The translations under genes and the position numbers were made by a program. DNA of 64,000 bases from Archegozetes longisetosus (lineage: Eukaryota; Arthropoda; Arachnida; Sarcoptiformes; Trhypochthoniidae): NCBI GenBank assembly GCA_018873245.2, contig JAEMBT020000004.1:12284418-12348417 (forward strand). Direction: 5' to 3'. The notes beneath the pieces were generated by a model. The model was not told the DNA's origin. It did not search any database and worked only from the letters and a program-made list of their open reading frames with translations. This document shows, one piece after another, positions 11,039-19,982 of this stretch. The stretch's first letter is position 1, and each line of letters opens with the position of its first letter.

Positions 11039-11864
11039 ATGACGACGATAATTGAAAAATATAAACCATCTAAAAATGAATTGATAAAGATTAAAGAATT
11101 AAGTAAAGATTGTCCTGAATTATTAGAAATATTTGAAGAAGCAGAATATCGATTAGATAGAATTATGAAAATAATAGAAGAATTAAATGATAATAATCCA
11201 TTCAAAGAAATATTTAAAAATGCAATTCCAGCATTAAACGCATTAGAAATGGAAAAGAATACATTTAAATTTTTAGCTCATAAGTAGAGATGGGAATTTT
11301 GGGATAATCTTAATTTTTTGAAGTGTCCTAATATTTTGCTACAGTACTTGGCAGATCATAGAGAGTAGTTTAACAGTTAATTTATTAAGCTATATTATCT
11401 CACAAATTCCCAGTATTTAGCTTTGTCCCAAAATAGTCTAAAATTTGGCTATTTGTCCCAAAATTCTCATGTCTACTCATAAGTTTCAAGAAGAAAGAAA
11501 TATTGCTATAAATAATGGTTTAGAATATAAGAATGCATTAAAGAAAACAGCAGAAAGACATAATGATTTTACAGATTTAAAAGAATTAAATAGAAAATTT
11601 TCATTAGTACAAATAGAATCTAAACAAAATTTAAGTAAATGGCGTAATAAATCTGTTTCTGATTTTTTAACAAGTAATCAGAATTTAAATCAATTATTTG
11701 ATAAAGAAATAATACTAGACAAAAATAAACTAGATGAATTAAAAGGAGATGACAAACGAAAAGGACCTAGAATAAATTATATAGAAAGAGTATCAATAAT
11801 AAGTAAAAGGAAAAACTTTGGTGTTTATCCAGCAGCAATTTTTATTGAAATAACATTTTACTGA
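11039..11864 (+). pseudogene. AT-rich element gene 2, copy 1, interrupted by a MITE
   Basis: ATG at 11039 opens a highly charged, helix-rich frame (MTTIIEKYKPSKNELIKIKE) that is cut after 11284 by a 191-bp insertion. It resumes at 11484 and continues to 11864. Outside the insertion the two halves together align with the minus-strand gene at 26954-27528 (shared features: a SxNxLxxI start, an EYK(N/K) segment, a basic KRKGP or GRKGP segment near the end). No known domain is recognised. It is predicted to be soluble and coiled. The insertion makes this copy a pseudogene. Confidence 0.55.
11285..11475 (+). mobile_element. 191-bp hAT-type MITE with 8-bp target duplication
   Basis: Terminal inverted repeats TAGAGATGGGAATTTTGGGA (left) and TAGACATGAGAATTTTGGGA (right, reverse complement) agree at 18 of 20 positions. 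The element is flanked by the exact 8-bp direct repeat CTCATAAG at 11277-11284 and 11476-11483. An 8-bp duplication with TAGRG-type ends is characteristic of hAT elements. There is no coding capacity. It interrupts gene 2 of the AT-rich element, so it inserted later. Confidence 0.85.
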
Positions 11865-13640
11865 CTAATTAGAGTATCCTGAGCACGAATATGCTGATCC
11901 TAGGTTTAGTAAATGAATGGTTCTCAAGATATGATCATCTAAAGTTGTAATAGAAAATGCATTGGAAAATCTCGATCTAGCTTAATTTTTTTGGTTTTAT
12001 TTTCTAGTTTTATTATTTTTTGAAAAGTAATATTATTTTATGAAAAATTGTCGTCTTATACGGTTTCGAACCTACAATCTAATCTAAACAATACAAATAA
12101 AACTTAACGTAACGTAACGTAACGTAACCTAACCAACCTAACCTAACCAATCTAATCTAACCTAACCTAATGAATCTAATGTACCGAACATTTGAGTCGG
12201 TTAATTGGTGATAATGATGTGGTGTAAAAGGTCATACAGTCATCTGACAGGGTTGAGTAAGGTATCAATGTTCTCAACTCTTTAATCTGAGTCCAACGAT
12301 ACCTCACTTGCTTAATTATAGTCACTGCAAGTGTTTCGGGCCCAATTGTTTACATCGAACTTTTATAGGCCATATCTCGGGACTCATGAGTTTCCTAACC
12401 ACCGGACCTGCATATATGTGAACAGTACCCTCTCTGCTATCCATTGGTACCACCGCCATTGAAATCAATTGCCGGATAAATACCAAAGTAGTACCAAAAT
12501 TTCAAAGTCCAAATACATTGTTTTCTATGGAAAAGTTATAAAATTTCAAACCCGTATGCATTATTTTCTATGAGAATCCCATTATATTCTATGGAAAACC
12601 TGAAAATTTTTCAAAGTTCAACACTTAAAAAATAGGTTTTAATTCATTATAAAATTAAATATCAATCAAATTATCTTGAAATAATTATCAAAAATACTAT
12701 TAAGTGAGGCGCTTGTGATGACCAAATTTTATCAAAATCCGATGACTGGAAGTATTTTTAATAAATTTTCAAAGTGCAAAATTGTTGAACTTTTTCCTAT
12801 ACTAATAATGTTAAAAATCAGTACCTTTAAAAATTCATAACTCGAAAACCGTGAGTGATATTTAGATTAAACCTTTTTTGTTGAGTTCATATTAACATAA
12901 GCTTTCCAACGATACCCATTTCATATGGGTCAGAGTTCAAGTTCATTGAGTGGACATTGGTCAGTATAACTTTTGAACGGGTCAATATAGAACTTTCATT
13001 CAAGTTTTATTGAATTCAGTTCGTTATAAGCTTTCCAACGATATATATGTTGATATGGTTTTCTCAAATTTAAGGGTCCTTTATTGATTAAAAATCATTG
13101 TGAATTCAAGTCACGTACACATTACTCTCTCACTTCATTTCACATGCATGCACCTGTGTTAGCTCACTATTCATAGGAATCAATGTATAAGATATTCAAA
13201 CACTCTTTTAAAGTTAAAATAAGTTAATTATTTTAAATTTTGAAAATTAATTATTGTTAAACGAATTGTCCGATTGATTTCGGACTTTTTTATTCTAATA
13301 GTGGACAAAATTATCTTTACAATGATATAAGTTTTATACTATTTAGATAAACTTTTCATTCATCTTTTGATTATTGTATGCATGCTATTTTTTATATTTC
13401 TGATGAGTCATTCACTTTTACTCAAGTGTATGATAGCACTTTCAATAATAAAAAGTCCAAATGGCATGTAGAGGAAAACTGGGCAGACTGGGGAAGGCCG
13501 ATAATTTTCAGCACCCGATTTTTCCTATCTTTTAACATAGTAAAACCTGTTATCTGCACAATGTTAACTCTATGACAATGCTGACTTAGAAAATGTTTTG
13601 GTTTTAACATCAGTGCGCATGCATAAGAAATTTCCTTAGG
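11865..13640. other. noncoding; telomere-like tract and short internal duplications
   Basis: Contains the CCTAA-type tract at 12103-12170 and two copies, about 125 bp apart (near 12900 and 13025), of a phrase AGCTTTCCAACGATA with similar flanks (TATAACTTTTGAACGGG, CATAACTCGAAAACC). This looks like remains of an unclassified repeat. No gene is supported: the 65-aa and 62-aa frames near 13378-13610 overlap on opposite strands and show no family. Confidence 0.4.
12103..12170 (+). repeat. AACGT and CCTAA short tandem tract
   Basis: Starts as repeated TAACG pentamers (AACGTAACGTAACGTAACGT) and changes to CCTAACC-type units, the complement of arthropod TTAGG. It is a short interstitial tract with no adjacent telomere-associated sequence recognised. 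Confidence 0.6.
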
Positions 13641-13647
13641 CTATCGT

Positions 13648-14034
13648 ATGTTAACTTTTAAAACGCTTTTCAATGCATACATGTTAAACCCCACGCCAAT
13701 AGCTCAGTCTGAAAAGATTTCAGAACAAATGCAAACACAAATAAATGCTCAGAGTTTGAATACTGCTGTAGTAAGAAGTAAAGCCTTTAAGTTTCTTGAG
13801 TCTATTGCTCTTAATAAAAGCGTGAAAGGAAATGTTGTATACAGAAAGATTTTTAGTCTTCGCACTGAGAAACAGAAACTTAGAGAAAGACGCAAGAACG
13901 TAAAAGCTACTATTAAAGCAAAGTATATGCAACTTGAATCTCTTGAGCAACAAATTGACAATCTTAATATAGAAATATCTAGACTTGAGCGATTAAAAAG
14001 CAATGAATCTGATTCAGACGTTGATATGAAATAA
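13648..14034 (+). CDS. hypothetical coiled-coil protein
   Basis: A 128-codon frame with an ATG start, or 117 codons if the second Met at 13681 is used. The C-terminal half is strongly charged and helical, with a heptad-like pattern (RTEKQKLRERRKNV, QLESLEQQIDNLNIEISRLE) ending in an acidic tail SDSDVDMK. This looks like a coiled coil. No DNA-binding or enzymatic motif is visible. There is no intron, no clear neighbour and no recognised homologue. The surroundings are repeat-rich, so it could be part of a mobile element such as a small structural ORF. It may also be noncoding chance. Confidence 0.35.
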   Translation: MLTFKTLFNAYMLNPTPIAQSEKISEQMQTQINAQSLNTAVVRSKAFKFLESIALNKSVKGNVVYRKIFSLRTEKQKLRERRKNVKATIKAKYMQLESLEQQIDNLNIEISRLERLKSNESDSDVDMK

Positions 14035-14955
14035 AAATTAAAAAAGAAACGCGAGTATGAACGCGATGCTTAAACCGTTGAGTTTCAATGAGTTTAACGC
14101 ATGAACGCGATACTCTTTTGTATATATTTTAAAATCGAAATACACTCCGTATTAGAGCCAATCCGACACTCGGCTTTCAAAGTCGAAAAAATCAAATGAC
14201 GTTAAATGAATCTGAATGATCTCGAGTACAAGCTCATTCAAATACTATGGTCAGGAAGATTCCAATGATGCGTAATTTATATTTCTACATTGGGAACATA
14301 CTCACATTGAAGAAATTAGATGAAAATGGTCTGGAAGTGACCATGAAAATGACCTTAAGGTCACATATGTTTAACCAAGTATTTTTATCTATTCTCAGCA
14401 GGTTTGAATGTGCAACTCCTTTTCAGCTACCTTAATAGTACAAGACATTATTTGAGGATATATTATCCTTCAGAATATGAGTGAATAATAAAAATATCAT
14501 GTTATAGCAGTGAACTATCCCAACAGTTACGACTCCAATTCAATAATAATAAAGTTCTTAATTATAAGAGAAAGTTTACTGAAATACTTGAAAATCAATT
14601 AAATCATTGTAAAGACGTGAGAAAATGCGATCCAATGCAATTGGTACGAAGGTAACATTCTCTTTTAGTGAAAACTGTGAACAAAACTTAGAAATTTTCA
14701 AACCAAATATTGGCTTATCAAACTTTTATTGTTTCATAAGCAATATTCGACTCGCATATGAAATAGCTTTTATTTGTTGCAAAAAGTTTTTAAATACGCA
14801 AAAACTTATTTGCATACATTCTCAAAACACTTAAGTCTATATTTGATGGTACACTACTTTCATTAGACAAAGCTAACCGAACTGGAAGTCAAAAATTATT
14901 ACATAAATTGTTTGATAAATGGAATAAAAGTAATAATCAAGGTCAAAATCAGTAG
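14035..14955. other. noncoding, nothing recognised
   Basis: Two frames of 62 and 69 codons (14247-14435, 14625-14834) have no recognisable family and ordinary AT-rich composition. No repeat is matched elsewhere in the window. Confidence 0.35.
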
Positions 14956-15665
14956 TATAGTAATAGTACGTGCAGAGCCCAAAAAAGTACACAATAAAAA
15001 TATCACAATTTTCACAACAAATTCATTAATTTCATTAAAAAATACCCTTCCATTTATCGAAAATACCTAAAAAATATCTCAAAAAACCTTTTTTTCTCTC
15101 CAAAAATATGAAATTTTGTTGATCTTTAACAAGAAAGAAGGTACATAGCTAAAATTTGTCACACAGGATTTATTTTAAAAGTTTAAGTTTTATTAAATAA
15201 ATCATACATGTGTATAATTTATATGAGTACAAATGAAAACTTTAAACGCATGAGAATTAATAAACCATTAGATTCAAAGGCTTATGAGAGAATGTCTTTA
15301 AAAGTATACTAACGTTTTTCTCTCCAGTTGTAGAAGTTGACGCCTTTCAAAGCTATAAACTAATCTCCTTTTGATCTATTTGTACTTCCTTTCACCTGAA
15401 CTGAAATACAAAGCTTAGACTTTAAAACTAAATATAAGAAAATTTTAAGATATGACAAATTCACAATAAAATAATTCTATTTCGAAAAAACTTTACCATA
15501 ATTTGTGTTTAAAAAACAAAAATATTACTAATTTTCTATTTAAAAAAGAATGCAAAATGTATACCTTCGGAAATCATGTAATCTCTCTAGTATAATAACT
15601 ACATATGAAAATACATGCAGATTTATTCCTAAAATTGGAAAATTTTGTACTAGATGTAAAATTAA
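14956..15665 (+). repeat. interspersed repeat family B, copy 1
   Basis: The sequence from AGTAGTATAGTAATAGTACG through CATGCAGATTTATTCCTAAA to about 15665 is the reverse complement of 29125-30195. Similarity is high over both ends once a separate insertion in each copy is removed (15157-15457 here, 29512-30132 in copy 2). No coding capacity is seen. It is likely a nonautonomous DNA element of about 400 bp; its own terminal repeats were not resolved. Confidence 0.65.
15157..15457. mobile_element. 301-bp insertion with TGTCA/TGACA ends and AATT duplication
   Basis: Compared with copy 2 of repeat family B, this copy has an extra 301 bp starting TGTCACACAGG and ending AAGATATGACA. It is bounded by AATT at 15153-15156 and 15458-15461. 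TG...CA ends with a 4-bp duplication suggest a short solo LTR, but a small DNA element with TGTCA inverted ends is equally possible. The comparison with the empty site is the main evidence that it is an insertion. Confidence 0.55.
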
Positions 15666-15837
15666 TAGACCTAAATCTAAAAGGGATGGAAAAAATGACA
15701 ATTTGTAAGGAATATTTGGACTATTTGCAGAGAAGCTTTCTGTTCAGAAGATAAATAGTTAAGTAAATGATATTAACCCTTCTGTCCCGGAAAGTGTTCG
15801 ATTTTAAGTACCAAAGGTACTGTAGATACCTCACATA

Positions 15838-17611
15838 CACCTGACGCAGAAATTAGGTTGACTCGTAAAATCTTTATAACTTTTGACTGGATTAACCGAT
15901 TTTGAATTTTTTTTCACCAAATTAACCAAGAATAAATGTAATTTCTTAAAATGTAACTCGTTTTTGAAAATAAAATATGGAAGGCGAAATATTCCAGTTC
16001 AAGTGAAAAAGTAGAGAAATTAAGAGAAAAACAAATAATTTATTGATTTTATTTAAAATTTCAATATCTTGTGTGACCCCCCTGTGACAAACAAACAGCC
16101 TCGAGTCTGCGAGGCATCGATTCCAACAAATCTATGAAGTAACCCCTATAAGTATGGTTCGATAGCTTTGCATGTGCTCTATTGAGAGCACTCAACAAGT
16201 CTCTTCTCGAACCAAATATTGTGCGCTCATTTCGAACCAAATGCTTCAAAATCGAGCCAACATTCTCGACGGGATTCAAATCAGGAGAAAGACTGGAAAA
16301 TCAATAAATCAGAAAAAATCGACAATTAATAATTCTCAAATACCTTGGATGTGGTAAAACAAAATCCTCGTGTTGCCCGATGTTCTGGGTTATCCAATCT
16401 CTAACATGGTTTGAATTGTGCACCGGATGGTTGTCGTGCAAAATTAAAACGTTTCCATCATCGAAATGTGTTTGGATGTACGAAATCAGAGAATTGTCCA
16501 AAAATTCCGTGTAGGACTCTTTTGTCAGACGATCGACTGGAAATATCGTTCCCATTCCGTGAAAACTAAAACTGAAGAAGCAGAAATTAGTAAAACAAAA
16601 TCAAAACTTTTAAGCTACCAAGCAATAAATGAAACACTGAAACGGTGTGTTCTGGATCGGAGAGCGATGTTCTGCTCATCAAATCGTCTTCCATTCAGCC
16701 TCCAGACGTAAATTTTTCCTCTTTCGTCAGAAGAGATAGCGAATTCATCAATTGATATAATTCGTGACCAATCGATTAAATTCCAATCAGAAAACTGTTC
16801 CCAATATTGGAGTCTTCTTTGACGGTGAATGTCAGTCAATAGTTCTTTCTGTGCCGCCACTCTTCTCTTAATTCCTGATAATTCAGAAAATTTAATTTTT
16901 AAAAATCATTAGATATCTAAAAACCTTGTTCTTTGAGACGATTTCGAATTGTGGCCTCACTAGTCGATTGGATCCGTTCGTTGTCTCTCAATTCTGGTGT
17001 TTCTTTGAGTTCATTGATGTCGGCCCAATTGTTGTGAAGAGCGGCTAGAGACAACGTCTGGTCATCTGCTGTTGTTTTACGATTGCGGCCAACATTGTGT
17101 GGAACCGTAAGGAAAGGCTCTTCATTGTCATCGATTTCTTTCCATTTATAGAAGGTCTGTTTTGAAATTCCTTGAAATCAGGGAAATAATTATAATTTGT
17201 TGTCAACTGATTGAATACATACCGACTCTCCTCATAATCACCGATTGACTGGTGTTTTGAGCTCTTAATTTAACAAATAACCGAAATTTCAATTCTCTTT
17301 CTTCAGCAGTAAAACTCATTTTTATAATTGAAATCGAGTGTGAAATAAATGCGAACAAATTTCAGCTCAAATCTCTAAAAAAAGACGTTTTCATAAGCGA
17401 TAATGCATTGAACCGAATTTTCTTACCGAAAAAATATGATTCTTTACTCAAACCACTATAACTTTTTTATCTTTTTGAATATTCAAATTTCCTTTAAGTC
17501 AAACAAATAACATTTATTCTTGGTTAATTTGGTGAAAAAATTTTCAAAATCGGTTAATCCAGTCAAAAGTTATAAAGATTTTGCGAGTAAACCTAATTTC
17601 TGCGTTAGGTC
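15838..17611 (-). mobile_element. Tc1/mariner-like transposon, apparently complete
   Basis: The ends are inverted repeats of roughly 115 bp: CACCTGACGCAGAAATTAGG from 15838 and, reverse-complemented, GACCTAACGCAGAAATTAGG from 17611. Both continue through ACTGGATTAACCGATTTTGA and CCAAATTAACCAAGAATAAA. A TA dinucleotide flanks each end (15836-15837, 17612-17613), as in Tc1/mariner integration. Between them lies one leftward transposase gene with all reading frames intact. The combination suggests a recent, possibly still active copy. Confidence 0.85.
16061..17319 (-). CDS. Tc1-like DD38E transposase in five exons
   Basis: Exons 17319-17223, 17170-16925, 16874-16619, 16565-16344 and 16292-16061 join without any frame break. 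They total 1053 bp, 350 residues, with introns of about 50-55 bp, all GT-AG. The N-terminus has two helix-turn-helix-like segments (SQSVIMRRVG.SKQTFYKW; STSEATIRNRLKEQG). Catalytic residues are the Asp of SIDEFAIS, the Asp of LILHDNHPVHNS and the Glu of LNPVENVG, after SPDLNP. Counting across the exon 4/5 junction gives 38 residues between the second Asp and the Glu, against 34 in Tc1 itself. The enzyme would cut and paste its own element at TA sites. Four introns in such a gene are unusual. It is not recently degraded. Confidence 0.85.
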
Positions 17612-17856
17612 TATATCTTTGATATTCAATGTATTAACGTTTTAAAACCTAAAGGTTCGAGAGAACTAGGGTAAAAAAAGAACGAGTTGTAAAACCTTAA
17701 ATTTTCAAAAATAATCGCTAAATTTTATAAAAAAAATTATTAATAATAATTATAGTTTACATGGTTATGGTTAATTAATTTTATAATGGTCTTAAGACAT
17801 AATTATCATAAATTTTTTACACATAGTCAAGGGAATATCACCATTTTTCGATTACA

Positions 17857-18040
17857 TGACACTACCGCGCACGACACTACCGTGCGACGACACTACCGCG
17901 CAAATGTGACTGCCGCGCAAACGAAACTACCGCGCAAACGACACTACCGCGCAAACGACACTACCGCGCAACGACACTACCGCGAAAATGAGACTACCAG
18001 GTAAACGTCACTACCACGCGGTAGTTTAGTTTGCGAGGTA
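17857..18040 (+). repeat. CpG-rich minisatellite, ACTACCGCGCAAACG units
   Basis: About nine imperfect 14-17-bp units of the form CGACACTACCGCGCAAA repeat head to tail. Inverted variants follow (CGCGGTAGTTTAGTTTGCG, GCGCGGTATTG) up to about 18080. The tract is strikingly GC- and CpG-rich in a 70% AT region. It is translated open in one frame only because of the repeat, so no gene is called. Confidence 0.75.
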
Positions 18041-18089
18041 TTTATTTTACGCGTTAAAGAGATTGCGCGGTATTGTATGCGCTGTAATG

Positions 18090-18436
18090 TCGTGCTAGCC
18101 CATTTTTCACATGAAGACTAAAAGAGTATTTCACACATGAAATTATCCATTTTTACCACTCGTCTCACTATAATTATTCATCCATAAACTTGTTTTATAA
18201 GCTAATTTTTTTAGTGACGTAGAAATTTTGAGTTTTATAATAGTATTATTAATTATTGATCCACATTTACATTCTGCATTATAACCATCATATTTAAATG
18301 AAATTTTGAAAATCTGGTATATGATAAAAATTGATTATAAGAATAACATTTTTTTTACTTTCACCATTAATAGGATTTACAAAGTTGATCATTTATATTA
18401 ATTAATTTTTTACTTAACAAATAAAGTAGTATATAT
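18090..18436. other. noncoding, nothing recognised
   Basis: AT-rich sequence between the minisatellite and satellite locus 2; no ORF, repeat match or motif. Confidence 0.3.
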
Positions 18437-18925
18437 ATGACGAGGATAGGACAGTACAATAGTACGAGTCTACTAATAGTACAAATCATACTGTCCCAGA
18501 TTCTCCAAAACCCATAAAATTAACAAAAAAACCTGGTACACTACGAATTCATACTTTTCGTACCCCTCTAAAATTTATTCAAAAATATCCTATTTTTATC
18601 AAATAAATGGCCAAAAAAGCCTAAAAATCAACCAAAAAATGCATAAGCTTCTGGGATACTACAAACTTGTACACTCTAAAATTCATGAAAAAGCAGAATT
18701 TCCATGAAATAAAATGAAAAAATCACAAAAATAGCTCATAAATTAACAAAACCAATAGAAAATACTGAGACACTACCACTCGTACCTCAACTAACCATCT
18801 AAAACCACTAATAAAAACACTAACAGAATGAACTTTTCGTATTGTTATTGTGGAATTTAAGCTAAATAACTACAGAGTCGCCTAAAACTACTATATTTCA
18901 CTACTGCGGAGCTGGGACGTACATC
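18437..18925. repeat. diverged tandem satellite, locus 2
   Basis: Shares with 4868-5710 the phrases TGGGACACTACGA or variants, TACTTTTCGTACCCCTCTAAA, AAAATTCATGAAAAAGCAGAA and GTGGAATTTAAGCTAAA, in the same order and at the same spacing. Boundaries are approximate. Confidence 0.6.
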
Positions 18926-19982
18926 CTCGTACCTGAGTAATAGATTCCATCTTGACTAATCTGATAATGTCCATGGGCTAATGTTGTGTATCGATCACCT
19001 AGAAAATGCCTCTTGTCGTCAAACTTAGTGCTAGTTTTCTTTATTCTATGGTATATACATTGTTTTTCTGACTTCATGTAAGTGCAACTGTTCTTCATTA
19101 TCTAAAATTTCTTCCACATCCTGATACATGCCATTATTTTTATTTTATTTTATAATAGTGCTTATTGCAAAACAAATTGATTTAGAAAGATACAAATGAG
19201 AAACTATAAGTATGTTATTTTTAAGAGAAAAACAAATCTATTCTATGAATTTAGTATTGATTAAATGAATATACACTTAACAATAAAATCTAGAATGGTG
19301 CCATATGAAACAATAACTAAAACTAATAGTTATCAATTCTGTTCGCTTTAACGTTGAAGTATTAACTAGAGAACCAAATCGGTTCGAATCGGATCTAAGC
19401 TTTAAAAAAGTTAGCTCGGATCGGATACAGACAATGTATTTGAAGATTATCCGAATTTTTTTGTTTTGTTTTAAGAGTAATAAAGTGTAATAATTCAATA
19501 CATTCATTGATAGATAATATAAATAGCATTACAAAGGGAATTGTAATGGGAAATCAAATATACTTTAGACAATACTACAGTACAGCATCGTTATTGTCAA
19601 CAAATTTCTGAAATCAAAACTATAGTTAATAATGCTATTAAGTTATCATTAGTGTTACCAAAATTTATTAGATCTAATTTCTATTTATTGTAGTTTTCAT
19701 ATTAAATAAAAAATTATTATTTTAAATGAAGCTTTTTTTTAAAATTCGGACAAGATTTCGGATAGGATTGGATTACAAATTTGTATTCGATTTGGGTCTC
19801 TAGTATTAACCACATGAAATATCAGATTGAATCAGATAAGTAAAATGAGATAAGATAAAAAAATCATTTTTTACAAGGCTCGATGTAAATATAGCACATG
19901 TGAAGGTCAATTATTAGAATATAAAATTACAAAATTTTCAATTCACTCTACTTCATTGCTTTTCATTTTAATAGTAAAGAAA
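18926..19982. other. noncoding 5' region of the glucanase
   Basis: A minus-strand frame at 18901-19098 (65 aa, ending inside the satellite) contains GDRYTTLAHGHYQISQDGIY, which has a protein-like look, but I cannot place it and it has no start. The rest is AT-rich. No clear promoter is seen before 19983. Confidence 0.3.

Larger units (their letters stand above)
10390..11864. mobile_element. AT-rich two-gene element, copy 1
   Basis: A very AT-rich block with two gene remnants: one leftward (10409-10910) and one rightward (11039-11864), separated by about 130 bp of CTATTATC-type simple sequence. Both genes have diverged homologues in the block at 26340-27540. There the second gene lies in the opposite relative orientation. 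Neither gene is of a family I recognise. Codon use (almost all A/T third positions) differs from the host genes. A self-replicating or virus-derived DNA element is one possibility, but no replication or capsid gene is identifiable here. Confidence 0.5.

Noticed and set aside
13395-13440. CTGATGAGTC as a hammerhead ribozyme core
   Set aside because: The required GAAA segment and the closing stems are not present at suitable positions.
17786-18004. 72-codon ORF over the CpG-rich minisatellite
   Set aside because: Open only because the tandem unit lacks stops in that frame; low-complexity repeated peptide, not a gene.
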